Below, piece after piece: positions 1 through 8,974 of a stretch of DNA of 64,000 nt. The position numbers and the translations under genes are program-made. This stretch comes from Rhodanobacteraceae bacterium (GTDB taxonomy: Bacteria > Pseudomonadota > Gammaproteobacteria > Xanthomonadales > Rhodanobacteraceae): contig JALUXG010000040.1 of the NCBI GenBank assembly GCA_027019085.1, forward strand, positions 1 to 64,000, given 5' to 3'. How positions within the stretch are numbered: position 1 is the first letter of the stretch; each line of letters begins with the position of its first letter. Below the pieces are notes generated by a model. That model ran no database searches. It had not been told where the DNA came from and saw only the letters and a program-made list of their open reading frames with translations.

Positions 1-175
1 GGATGTGCGCCCGTTCGCCGCCAGCACAGGATGTGCTGTCGGCGAACCCCCGGAACCCGGAGCGGACCTTTCGGCCCACAGGGCCGGAAGGCGCGTACGC
101 CGGGGCGCCCTTCTTTGGTTCGTTTCTTGGGCGAACAAGAAATGAACTCGGCCGGCGCCAGCCGGACGAAACCGC
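1..175. repeat. Probable dispersed intergenic repeat with hairpin
   Basis: No gene is seen here. Positions 118-147 form a near-perfect hairpin: a 12-base arm GTTCGTTTCTTG, a GGCGAA loop and CAAGAAATGAAC, with one mismatch. The surrounding wording (a cgccc-ttctttggtt run followed by the hairpin) resembles a repeat family I know to be scattered between genes in Xanthomonadaceae, where variants of TTTCTTTGGTTACTTTC recur. It lies just past the 3' end of queA and could act as a weak terminator or mRNA stabiliser. Membership in a genome-wide family is inference, because only one copy lies in the window. Confidence 0.4.
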
Positions 176-222
176 CCTTCGAGTGACAAATACCGGGACT
201 TTGATGACATATGGAGACAGGA

Positions 223-1254
223 TCAAACCCCCTGCGGCAGAATCATCATCGCATCGCCGTAAGAGAAGAACCGATACTCGGTCTCCACCGCGTGCCGGTA
301 GGCGGCAAGCATGAACTCGCGCCCCGCCATCGCCGAGACCAGCATCAGCAACGTCGACTCGGGCAGGTGGAAATTGGTCAGCAGCGCATCCACGCTGGTG
401 ATGCTGCAGCCGGGATAGATAAAAATCTGCGTTTCGCCCGCGAACGGCTGCAGCTCGCCGTCGACCAGGGCGCTTTCCAGTGCGCGTACCACGGTGGTGC
501 CGACTGCCACCACGCGGCCACCCGCGGTGCGGGTGCGGCGTATCTTCTCGATCAGTCCGGCACCGACGTTCAGCCATTCGCGATGCATGTGGTGGTCCTC
601 GACGCGCTCGGCACGCATCGGCTGGAAGGTGCCCGCCCCCACGTGCAAGGTGATATAGCCCGAATCGACACCCCGTTTGCGCAATGCTTCGAGCAACGCT
701 TCGTCAAAGTGCAGCCCGGCAGTGGGTGCGGCCACCGCGCCGGGCTCGCGTGCGAACACAGTCTGGTAGCGCTCGGCATCCTCGATGCTGTCATCGCGCT
801 CGATATAGGGCGGCAGCGGCATGTGGCCGACACGCAGCAATACCTTCTCCAGCGGTTCGGTCGTGTCGAAGCGCAGGCGGAAAAATTCGTCTTCGCGCCC
901 CAGCACGACAACCGGCGTGCCGTCGTCGAGCTCGATGACGCTGCCTTCGGCGGGCTTCTTGCTCACCCGCATTTGCGCACGCGCCTCGTGCGTTCCGGTG
1001 ACGCGCTCGATCATGATCTCCACCGCACCGCCGGTGGGCTTGCGTCCGAACAAACGTGCCGGCAGGACGCGAGTGTCGTTGAACACCAGCAGGTCACCCT
1101 CGCGCAGGAAGCCCGGCAAGTCGCGCACCTGGCTGTCCAGCCAGGCGCGTCCGGGCACATCGAGCACCAGCATGCGGCTGGCCGAGCGTTCGGTCAGTGG
1201 TGTCTGTGCAATCAGGCGCTGCGGCAGGTCGAAATGGAAATCGGATTTCTTCAC
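223..1254 (-). CDS. queA: S-adenosylmethionine:tRNA ribosyltransferase-isomerase QueA
   Basis: QueA transfers and isomerises the ribosyl part of S-adenosylmethionine onto 7-aminomethyl-7-deazaguanine in tRNA. This forms epoxyqueuosine, the penultimate step of queuosine synthesis at the wobble base of GUN anticodons. The 343-residue product matches the usual family length and starts KKSDFHFDLP. It contains the family blocks LVFNDTRVLPARL, PPYI, AAPTAGLHF, HVGAGTFQPM, GTTVVRALES and TNFHLPESTLLMLVSA. I place the start at the GTG at 1252-1254 because the family protein begins at this point; an in-frame TTG at 1284 would add ten residues without similarity. Neither has a convincing ribosome site. 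The usual partner tgt would lie downstream on this strand, outside the window. Confidence 0.95.
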   Translation of the reverse strand: MKKSDFHFDLPQRLIAQTPLTERSASRMLVLDVPGRAWLDSQVRDLPGFLREGDLLVFNDTRVLPARLFGRKPTGGAVEIMIERVTGTHEARAQMRVSKKPAEGSVIELDDGTPVVVLGREDEFFRLRFDTTEPLEKVLLRVGHMPLPPYIERDDSIEDAERYQTVFAREPGAVAAPTAGLHFDEALLEALRKRGVDSGYITLHVGAGTFQPMRAERVEDHHMHREWLNVGAGLIEKIRRTRTAGGRVVAVGTTVVRALESALVDGELQPFAGETQIFIYPGCSITSVDALLTNFHLPESTLLMLVSAMAGREFMLAAYRHAVETEYRFFSYGDAMMILPQGV

Positions 1255-1421
1255 GTTCGGGGATCGGAAACGGGTAACCGGCAAAGCCTACATCAACGCC
1301 CTTCCCGGATTCGGCTCCTGCCCCATGCCTTCACCAGGCGCCCCTGAGCCTCTCGCTCCGGGACGTGGCGGACTACAGCATGCCCGTGAGGCTGCCCCAT
1401 TGATTCCCAAACCCCGGTGCT

Positions 1422-2024
1422 TCACAACCAGCCCTTCTGCCGCGCGATGCGATAGGCCTCGATGCGGTTGCCGGCGCCGAGCTTGCCGATGGCTTCGGAC
1501 AGGTAGTTGCGCACGGTGCCGTGGGAGAGATTCATGCTCGCGGCGATGTCCAGCGCGGAGTGTCCCTCGCCGGCCAGGCGCAAGGCCTGGCGCTCGCGGT
1601 CGCTGAGGGGATCGGCCTCCGACCAGGCCTCCAGCGCCAGTTCAGGGTCGATGGCGCGCCCGCCGCGATGCACCGTGCGCAGCGACTCGGCCAGTTTCTC
1701 CGCCGGTGCGTCCTTGAGCAGGTAACCGAGCACCCCGGCATCCAGCGCACGGCGCAGGAAGCCCGGGCGCGCGAAGGTCGTGACGATCACCACTTTCACC
1801 GGCAGTTCGTGCCGCTGGACGCGCTGCGCCAATTCCAGTCCGGTCATACCCGGCATCTCGATATCGGTGACCAGCAGGTCCGGCTTCAGCCGCTGCAGCT
1901 CGCGCCAGGCGGCCTCGCCGTCCGCGGCCGAGTCCAGCACGTCGATGTCTGGCTCCATGTCCAGCAGCGCCGCCAGCGCACCGCGCACCATGGCCTGGTC
2001 CTCGGCCAGCAGCACGCGGATCAT
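1422..2024 (-). CDS. NarL/DesR-type response regulator
   Basis: This 200-residue two-component regulator has an N-terminal receiver (about 1-120) and a C-terminal LuxR-type helix-turn-helix (about 135-198). The phospho-acceptor is D54 in LLVTDIEMPG; the acidic pocket ED is at residues 8-9 and the conserved Lys is K104 in YLLKDA. The HTH reads LSDRERQALRLAGEG...GTVRNYLSEAIGKL. The ATG at 2022-2024 overlaps the kinase stop by four bases (ATGA), so the two are translationally coupled. The order kinase-regulator following an ABC-2 exporter resembles DesKR-like modules that control their own transporter. The signal sensed is unknown. Confidence 0.93.
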   Translation of the reverse strand: MIRVLLAEDQAMVRGALAALLDMEPDIDVLDSAADGEAAWRELQRLKPDLLVTDIEMPGMTGLELAQRVQRHELPVKVVIVTTFARPGFLRRALDAGVLGYLLKDAPAEKLAESLRTVHRGGRAIDPELALEAWSEADPLSDRERQALRLAGEGHSALDIAASMNLSHGTVRNYLSEAIGKLGAGNRIEAYRIARQKGWL

Positions 2025-3214
2025 GGCAACCCTCCGACCGCCGTCCGGCTGGACATTGCATCGGCGTCCACGGGGCCCGCTTCGGCCCTGGCCGGGGATC
2101 GATGCTCCTGCAGCGGCACCTCGATGCACAGGCGCGTGCCCTGACCCTTCGGCGAAATCACCTCGAAGCGCCCTCCCATGGCCAGCACGCGTTCGCGCAT
2201 GCCACGCAGTCCGTTGCCGTAGTGCGTGACGCCGCCATGGCCGTTGTCCTCGACACACAGGCGCGCGCGCTCCTCGTCGGCCTGCACCTCGATCTGCACC
2301 TGCGTGGCCCGTGCATGGCGCGCCACGTTGGTCACGGCCTCGCGCACCACCATCGCCAGCATGCCTTCCACGCGCGCCGGCAGCGACCTTGCCGGTGGCA
2401 GTTGCTGCAGGGCCACCCCGCTTACCTCCAGCAGCAGGCGGGCCGAGGCCAGCTCGGACGCCAGATCGGTGACGCGTATCCCGGTGACGGCCGCGCGCAC
2501 CTCCGCCAGCGCCTTGCGCGCGACCTGCTCGGCCTCGCCCAGCTCGCTGCGCGCACGCTCGGGGTCGCGCTCGAACAGCTTGCGCGAAAGCTCCAGCTTC
2601 AAGGTGATCAGCGACAGCGTGTGCCCGAGCAGGTCATGCAGGTCGCGGCCGATGCGTTCGCGCTCGGCAACCGCGGCCAGCCGCCGCACTTCCTCGCGTG
2701 ACAGGCGCTGGGCGGCGTTCTTGAGCATGTTCAGTCGCCCGGCGAGACTCCCCGAGGCCGCGCTGGCGCAGATGGCGAATATCATCACCAGCAGATAGCG
2801 CGGCAAGCCGAGCCACCAGGCATACCCGATCATCACCGCCACGATCAGAGCCACCCAGGCCGCGCTGCGCAGCAGAGAGCCCCGGTACGGGACATACACG
2901 CACGCGAACACGCCATAGGTCCAGGCCGAGGGATTGTAGGGAAGCGACAGCAGCGTCAGGGCCGTCATCGCCGCCAGGTACAGACCGGTCTCCCGCTGCG
3001 GTCGCACGTGCACGAGGAAAAAAAGCAGCACGAACAGCGGCAGGCCGAGCGCCACCGATCCCCAGTACGCGGCATCGACAGGCATCACCAGCGGCTGGAA
3101 GAAGATCCACAGGACCCACAGCAGGTTCAGGGCAAACCAGCGCGGATTGCTGCCGCAGCGGCGATAGGCGGCAATCAGCGAATCCGGTGCAGGCCGAAGG
3201 AAGGCGGGCATCAT
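2021..3214 (-). CDS. DesK-type sensor histidine kinase
   Basis: Inner-membrane sensor of 397 residues. The first 155 residues hold about five hydrophobic segments (roughly 28-48, 53-70, 78-92, 100-108 and 117-150) with no periplasmic sensing domain, as in DesK-like kinases that read the membrane itself. A HisKA_3 dimerisation segment follows, with phospho-acceptor H193 in RIGRDLHDLLGHTLS. A HATPase_c domain comes next, with its N box (REAVTNVARHARA) and G boxes (DNGHGG, GNGLRGMRERV). It reads through by four bases into the response-regulator gene. The start ATG at 3212-3214 has a GGGAG-like site nearby; a second ATG follows at once. The transporter genes end 33 bases upstream, so all four genes probably form one transcript. 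Confidence 0.93.
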   Translation of the reverse strand: MMPAFLRPAPDSLIAAYRRCGSNPRWFALNLLWVLWIFFQPLVMPVDAAYWGSVALGLPLFVLLFFLVHVRPQRETGLYLAAMTALTLLSLPYNPSAWTYGVFACVYVPYRGSLLRSAAWVALIVAVMIGYAWWLGLPRYLLVMIFAICASAASGSLAGRLNMLKNAAQRLSREEVRRLAAVAERERIGRDLHDLLGHTLSLITLKLELSRKLFERDPERARSELGEAEQVARKALAEVRAAVTGIRVTDLASELASARLLLEVSGVALQQLPPARSLPARVEGMLAMVVREAVTNVARHARATQVQIEVQADEERARLCVEDNGHGGVTHYGNGLRGMRERVLAMGGRFEVISPKGQGTRLCIEVPLQEHRSPARAEAGPVDADAMSSRTAVGGLP

Positions 3215-3247
3215 GACGGCAGCTCCCGTTCTCGTGCGTTCATCGTA

Positions 3248-4036
3248 TCAACCCCGGCGCCGCAGGCGGGCCGCGGCCAGGGCGAAACACCCCGCCGCCA
3301 CGCCGGCAAGCACCAGCACATGCCCCGTCACCGGTGCTGTGGACAACCCCACCACATGCTGGGCGATGGCATTGAGGTGGTAACTGGGCCAAACCGGGGC
3401 CGTTGTGGCCAGCCAGCCCGGCATCACCGAGAGCGGGAACCACAGGCCGGACAGGAAGGCCATCGGCAGGTACACCAGGTTGAGCAGGCCGGGCGCACCC
3501 TGCCCCTTGATCAGGGTGCCCACCAGCATGCCCAGGGCACAGAACGGCAGCACGCCGAACACGCCAAGCGCCAGAAAGGCGAAAATGCGTGCCGGAGCGA
3601 GCGTCACGCCGCCTGCGGTCAGGCCCAGGACCAGCATCAGGGCGACGATGATGCCGGCCGTGAGCATGGCCATCACCATCTTGCCCAGCAGATAGGCGCC
3701 CGGGGGCATCGGCAGGGCGCGCTTGAGCATCAGCAGGCCCTGGTCACGCTCGATGGCCAGCGACACCCCGAAGCCGAACAGGCCCGGCGCCATGACGCCG
3801 AAGACCGTGTAACTGCCCAGCAGATAGCGGGCTGCGTGCGGATGACCGCCGTTCATCAACACGCCGAACATCAGGTAGAACACCGTGGGAAACAGGATCA
3901 CCGGCAACATGAAACCGGGAGCGCGCAGGTAGCGCAGGCATTCGCTGCGGATCTCGGCCAGATAGGCGCCGATCACGCGCTGGAACGGCATGGTGACCTC
4001 GTGTTCAGCAGGAATTTGCAGGGATGCGGTTTCCAT
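3248..4036 (-). CDS. ABC-2 type transporter permease
   Basis: Integral membrane half of an ABC exporter, 262 residues, with six predicted membrane segments. Examples are MLPVILFPTVFYLMFGVLM, YTVFGVMAPGLFGFGVSL, MVMAMLTAGIIVALMLVLGL, FLALGVFGVLPFCALGMLVG, LLNLVYLPMAFLSGLWFPL and VLVLAGVAAGCFALAAA. The phrase RDQGLLMLKRALPMPPGAYL before the third segment and the FLSGLWFPLSVMP block are typical of the ABC2_membrane family (NatB/YvfS/DrrB type). I chose the ATG at 4034-4036, one base after the ATPase stop, over longer in-frame starts that would run into the ATPase gene. Substrate unknown; drugs, antimicrobial peptides or lipids are all possible for this family. Confidence 0.9.
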   Translation of the reverse strand: METASLQIPAEHEVTMPFQRVIGAYLAEIRSECLRYLRAPGFMLPVILFPTVFYLMFGVLMNGGHPHAARYLLGSYTVFGVMAPGLFGFGVSLAIERDQGLLMLKRALPMPPGAYLLGKMVMAMLTAGIIVALMLVLGLTAGGVTLAPARIFAFLALGVFGVLPFCALGMLVGTLIKGQGAPGLLNLVYLPMAFLSGLWFPLSVMPGWLATTAPVWPSYHLNAIAQHVVGLSTAPVTGHVLVLAGVAAGCFALAAARLRRRG

Positions 4037-4037
4037 C

Positions 4038-4961
4038 TCAGGCCACCTCGCGTGCGGTGTGGAGTGCCGTGTCGGCATCACGGGTCAGTTCGGTGAAGGC
4101 TTCGGCGAGACCCGCTCGCGTGACCTCCAGCCCACTCAGGTCGGCATCGGATGCGAGCAACCTCCGCACGACCGCTTCGGCTTCGAGCGTGGCGATGTGC
4201 AACGCCCCGCCATGACGCTCGACGAGGGAAACCCCAGGCCAGCATGCGACGGTTTCCGCAGACAGCGAGGACATGCAGCGAATGCGTCGCACCGCCACGC
4301 GGGCACGCAGCGCGTCGACCGTACCCTGGTGGATCACTCGGCCGTGCGCCATCACCGCGACCCGGTCGGCCAGTGCCTCGGCTTCCTCCAGGTAATGCGT
4401 GGTCAGCACCACCGCGCAACCTTCCTCGACCAGGCTGCGCATCGTCGCCCACAGCTTCTGGCGCGCCTCGATGTCCATGCCCACGGTTGGCTCGTCCAGG
4501 AACAGCAGGGTCGGCCGCCCGCACAGCGCCAAGGCAAACTGCACCCGCCGCCGCTGCCCGCCGGAAAGCTTGCCGTACGGGCGCATCAGCACATCCTCGA
4601 TCCCGGCCAGCGATGCACAGGACTGAACCGTGCGCGGGTGTGGGTAATAGCTCGCCGTCAGGCGCAGCAATTCGCCCACGCGCAGCGTCGGTGGCAGCTG
4701 CGCCGACTGCAGCATCACGCCGATGCGCCGCCGGGCCGCCAGTTGCTGCGGGTCGCAGCCGAACAGCTCGGCGCGCCCCTGACCGGGTCGCAACAACCCC
4801 AGCAGCAGGGCGATGGACGTACTCTTGCCGGCACCGTTCGGTCCCAGCAGCGCCAGCATCTGGCCGGCATGGATCGCCAGGTCCACGTCATGCAGCGCAG
4901 TGACGCGGCCATAACGCATGGAAACGCCGCGCAAGGCGGCTACGGGTCGTTCATCGGGCAT
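4038..4961 (-). CDS. ABC transporter ATP-binding protein
   Basis: Cytoplasmic ATPase that powers the adjacent permease, 307 residues. Walker A is GPNGAGKST (K46), the Q-loop is MLQSAQLPP, the signature is LSGGQRRR at 132-139, Walker B is TLLFLDEPT at 151-159, and the H-loop is LTTHYLEEAEALADRV. About 70 residues beyond the ATPase core are variable, as in DrrA/NatA-like proteins. The start is the ATG at 4959-4961, because GGAGG (4970-4974) sits eight bases before it; in-frame ATGs further upstream (4976 and beyond) lack such a site. It is the first gene of the four-gene exporter/two-component set and is transcribed divergently from the aminotransferase gene. Confidence 0.93.
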   Translation of the reverse strand: MPDERPVAALRGVSMRYGRVTALHDVDLAIHAGQMLALLGPNGAGKSTSIALLLGLLRPGQGRAELFGCDPQQLAARRRIGVMLQSAQLPPTLRVGELLRLTASYYPHPRTVQSCASLAGIEDVLMRPYGKLSGGQRRRVQFALALCGRPTLLFLDEPTVGMDIEARQKLWATMRSLVEEGCAVVLTTHYLEEAEALADRVAVMAHGRVIHQGTVDALRARVAVRRIRCMSSLSAETVACWPGVSLVERHGGALHIATLEAEAVVRRLLASDADLSGLEVTRAGLAEAFTELTRDADTALHTAREVA

Positions 4962-5076
4962 CACGGGATCCTCCATGACCCGAATCATCCCGCCGGCCCG
5001 TGACCGGTGACAGTCGCGGCCATCACCTCGCACACGTGACAGGCGTCATGCGGGGGTGTCGCAGCGACCGTGTTCA

Positions 5077-5085
5077 TGGTATGAT
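5077..5085 (+). promoter_or_regulatory. Extended -10 promoter for aminotransferase gene
   Basis: TG-G-TATGAT fits an extended -10 element (one mismatch to TATAAT, preceded by TGn). It sits in an unusually AT-rich stretch (5077-5123) between the divergent exporter and aminotransferase genes. The predicted start of transcription near 5092 would give a leader of about 80 bases. No good -35 is seen, as expected for an extended -10 site. Confidence 0.45.
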
Positions 5086-5172
5086 ATTTCGATATTTTCC
5101 TTTTTTTATAGTCACTTAGCTTCAGCCGCGCACATACGTGGTGGCGCTGCCCCGCTTCCGGAGGAAATGCAT

Positions 5173-6675
5173 ATGGGAATGATCGAGATGCTGCGCGAAA
5201 TGCGCGAGTACGGCGGAAAACCGCGCACCACCGGGCTCGATGAGGCCACCATCGAGCGATTCCTGGCGACCGATCCGGCCCTGGCCGGCGCCATCGAGGA
5301 CGCCTTGGCACGTCATCGCGAACTGCGTGCGGAATTCGGCGATTTCCTGAAGCTGGACGAGAACGAGCAGATGCTTCAGGCCCAGGCCGGATTCATCAAC
5401 TTCTATCCCGATGACGCGGTCAACCCGTATGTGCCGGCTGCGGCCCGCGGACCGTGGATCGTCACCCTCAAGGGTGCCGTGCTGCACGACAACGGCGGCT
5501 ACGGCATGCTCGGATTCGGCCACAACAACGCCGCCGTGCATGCGGCCATGTGCACCTCGCAGGTGATGGCCAACGTGATGACGCCATCGATTGCGCAGAT
5601 GCGCCTGACTGCGGCGCTGAACCGGGAACTGGGCCATACCCGCGCCGACGGCAACCCCTACGCACGTTTCCTGTGCCTCAATTCCGGATCGGAAGCAGTC
5701 GGTCTGGCCGGCCGTTTCGCCGACATCCTGAGCAAGGAAGCGACCGCCGAGGGTGGGCCGCATGCCGGTCGCAGGATCAAGCGCATCGCGGTACGCGGCG
5801 CCTTCCACGGGCGCACCAGCCTGCCGGCAAAATACTCCGACTCCACGCGCCCGACCTACCTCAAGTACCTGGCCAGCTTTGCCAAACACGACCATGAACT
5901 GGTGATCGTCGAGCCCTACAATGTGGCCCAGCTCGAGGATGCCTTTGCCGAAGCGGAAAAGCAGGGCTGGCACATCGAGGCCATGTTCCTGGAGCCGGTG
6001 ATGGGCGAAGGCGATCCGGGCCGCGCCGTGACCCCGGAGTTCTATGCCGCCGCCCGCCGCCTGACGAAAGATCACGGCACCCTGCTGCTGGTCGACTCGA
6101 TCCAGGCCGGCCTGCGCACCCAGGGCGTGCTGTCGATCGTCGACTACCCGGCCTTCCGCGAGCTGGAGGCGCCGGACATGGAAACCTTCTCCAAGGCACT
6201 CAACGCCGGGCAGTATCCGCTTTCTGTGCTGGCGGTGAACGAACGCACAGCCAGGCTCTACCGCAAGGGCGTGTATGGCAACACCATGACCGCAAATCCG
6301 CGCGCGCTGGACGTGGCCTGCGCCACGCTGGACCTGCTTGACGACCGGGTGCGGACCAACATCCGCGAACGCGGGCGCGAGTTCGTCGACAAGCTGCTGG
6401 CGCTGAAGGAGGAACTGGGCGGCCTGATCACCAAGGTGCAGGGCACCGGGCTGCTGTTTTCCTGCGAGCTTTCCACGGACTTCAAGTGCTATGGCGAGGG
6501 CTCGACCGAGGAGTACATGCGCGAGCACGGCATCGGGGTGATCCATGGCGGCGCCAATTCGCTGCGCTTTACCCCGCACTTCAATGTCACCAGTGCCGAA
6601 GTCGACCTGATCGTCGGCCATGTGCGCAAGGCGCTCCTGGAAGGTCCACGCAAGCAGAACGCGCAAGCGGCCTGA
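5173..6675 (+). CDS. Class III PLP-dependent aminotransferase
   Basis: A fold-type I, PLP-dependent aminotransferase of 500 residues. The internal aldimine Lys is K341 in [12 protein letters not shown], and the Asp that binds the PLP pyridine nitrogen is D308 in LLVDSIQAG. The substrate/phosphate loop [12 protein letters not shown] and the FHGRTS block are in their usual places. An N-terminal extension of about 110 residues (before [13 protein letters not shown]) is longer than in ornithine or GABA aminotransferases; I have a memory of such long relatives in xanthomonads but no assigned substrate. The start is the ATG at 5173, eight bases after GGAGG (5160-5164); the ATG at 5167 is too close to that site. 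It is followed 83 bases later by upp. The amino donor and acceptor cannot be told from sequence alone. Confidence 0.85.
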   Translation: MGMIEMLREMREYGGKPRTTGLDEATIERFLATDPALAGAIEDALARHRELRAEFGDFLKLDENEQMLQAQAGFINFYPDDAVNPYVPAAARGPWIVTLKGAVLHDNGGYGMLGFGHNNAAVHAAMCTSQVMANVMTPSIAQMRLTAALNRELGHTRADGNPYARFLCLNSGSEAVGLAGRFADILSKEATAEGGPHAGRRIKRIAVRGAFHGRTSLPAKYSDSTRPTYLKYLASFAKHDHELVIVEPYNVAQLEDAFAEAEKQGWHIEAMFLEPVMGEGDPGRAVTPEFYAAARRLTKDHGTLLLVDSIQAGLRTQGVLSIVDYPAFRELEAPDMETFSKALNAGQYPLSVLAVNERTARLYRKGVYGNTMTANPRALDVACATLDLLDDRVRTNIRERGREFVDKLLALKEELGGLITKVQGTGLLFSCELSTDFKCYGEGSTEEYMREHGIGVIHGGANSLRFTPHFNVTSAEVDLIVGHVRKALLEGPRKQNAQAA

Positions 6676-6758
6676 ACCCCGCCGGACCTGGGCCCACGCG
6701 AGCCCTGCTGTCCCCAGCCGGTTGCCGGCATGCACCCGATCGAGCGCCAAACCGAGTC

Positions 6759-7397
6759 ATGAAAATCGTCGAAGTCAAGCATCCGCTGATCCGCCACAAG
6801 CTCGGCCTGATGCGCAAGGCCGAGCTCAGCACCAAGCAGTTCCGCGAATTGGCCGGTGAAATCGCCTCCCTGCTCACCTACGAGGCCACCCGCGACCTGG
6901 CCACCGAGGACACCGAAGTCGAAGGCTGGGCCGGGCCGGTGACCGTGCAGCGCATCAAGGGGCGCAAGATCACCATCGTGCCGATCCTGCGTGCAGGTCT
7001 TGGTATGCTGCCCGGCGTGCTGGACATGATCCCGGCGGCCAAGGTCAGCGTGGTCGGCCTGCAACGCGACGAGACTACCCACCAGCCGGTTGCCTACTAC
7101 GAAAAGCTGACTGGTCGCATGGACGAGCGCACGGCGATGATCATCGACCCCATGCTGGCCACGGCCGGCACCCTGGTAGCCACCGTGGACATGCTCAAGG
7201 CAGCCGGCTGCCGGCGCATCAAGGGGCTGTTCCTGGTCGCGGCGCCGGAAGGCCTGGAGCGCGTCGCCGCGACCCACCCGGACATCGAAATCTACACCGC
7301 AGCCATCGACGAGCAGCTCAACGAGCACTGCTACATCCTGCCAGGCCTCGGCGATGCCGGCGACCGCATCTTCGGCACCCGCATCGAGCAGTCATGA
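6759..7397 (+). CDS. upp: Uracil phosphoribosyltransferase
   Basis: Cytosolic pyrimidine salvage enzyme making UMP from uracil and PRPP. The 212-residue length is typical. Landmarks are [16 protein letters not shown] at the N-terminus, [17 protein letters not shown], the PRPP-binding loop DPMLATAGT at residues 130-138, and the C-terminal uracil site [17 protein letters not shown]. The ATG at 6759 gives exactly the expected N-terminus; the reading frame is open further upstream but is antisense-like noise there. It follows the aminotransferase with an 83-base gap and could be cotranscribed. No uraA-type permease is adjacent. Confidence 0.96.
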   Translation: MKIVEVKHPLIRHKLGLMRKAELSTKQFRELAGEIASLLTYEATRDLATEDTEVEGWAGPVTVQRIKGRKITIVPILRAGLGMLPGVLDMIPAAKVSVVGLQRDETTHQPVAYYEKLTGRMDERTAMIIDPMLATAGTLVATVDMLKAAGCRRIKGLFLVAAPEGLERVAATHPDIEIYTAAIDEQLNEHCYILPGLGDAGDRIFGTRIEQS

Positions 7398-7530
7398 CCG
7401 GGAACGCTCCCGCGGGACGATCCTGAACAGGGAAATAAATGCCGCTGCCCAAGGAGTGGCGCCGTGCACGCTCCCGGCGTACATTCCGCATGCCGGCAAT
7501 GTCGCCGGCATCCCCCGGGGGGAGCTTTCG

Positions 7531-7842
7531 ATGACAATGAAGACCCGTCTTGCCACGGCAGTGGCCGCCATCCTCTTTGCCGGAGTTTTCCTCGCGCAGC
7601 CGGTACTGGCCGCGCCCCAGGCAAGCACCAGTGAAGCGGCAGCGCACGCCAAGAAAGCCGAGCACAAGGAAGCACGCCATCATGCCAAGGCCATGCATCA
7701 CGAGATGGCCGAGCATCACAAGATGGCCGAGCACCACAAGAAGATGGCCAAACACCACTGGAAGAAGGCCGAACATCACAAGAAAATGGCCAAACACCAT
7801 GCGAAGAAGGCCATGAAGGAACACAAGAAAGAAGGCAAGTAA
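7531..7842 (+). CDS. Secreted His/Lys-rich heptad-repeat protein
   Basis: A 103-residue protein of unknown function. Residues 1-27 look like a Sec signal peptide (charged MTMKTR, a hydrophobic AAILFAGVFLA core, AxA cleavage near VLAA). The mature part is almost entirely His, Lys, Ala, Glu and Met. It carries seven His-His dyads spaced six or seven residues apart (blocks such as HHKMAE and HHKKMAK), predicting a long helix with His on repeated faces. GGGGAG lies about seven bases before the ATG at 7531. A periplasmic metal-binding role (Ni, Cu, Zn) is plausible from composition, but this is inference; charge buffering or polyanion binding are alternatives. It is alone between upp and a strong terminator. 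Confidence 0.8.
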   Translation: MTMKTRLATAVAAILFAGVFLAQPVLAAPQASTSEAAAHAKKAEHKEARHHAKAMHHEMAEHHKMAEHHKKMAKHHWKKAEHHKKMAKHHAKKAMKEHKKEGK

Positions 7843-7902
7843 CCCGCTTTTTTCATGGCTGCGAGTTCCGCGTCGCGCGGACACTTGGCTTGCCCGCAGG
7901 AA

Positions 7903-7940
7903 CGGCCGGACCGCCGAATCGGCGATCCGGCCGATTTTTT
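7903..7940 (+). terminator. Rho-independent terminator after His/Lys-rich gene
   Basis: The arms CGGCCGGA (7903-7910) and TCCGGCCG (7926-7933) enclose an inner stem CGCCGA/TCGGCG with a one-base loop. A T run at 7935-7940 follows. It separates the plus-strand gene from the convergent pip gene. Confidence 0.9.
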
Positions 7941-7951
7941 GCCTGGAGGTT

Positions 7952-8974
<1,023 letters not shown>

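Noticed and set aside
5122-6750. A 542-codon minus-strand open frame opposite the aminotransferase gene
   Set aside because: The plus-strand aminotransferase has complete PLP motifs and a good ribosome site; the antisense frame has neither.
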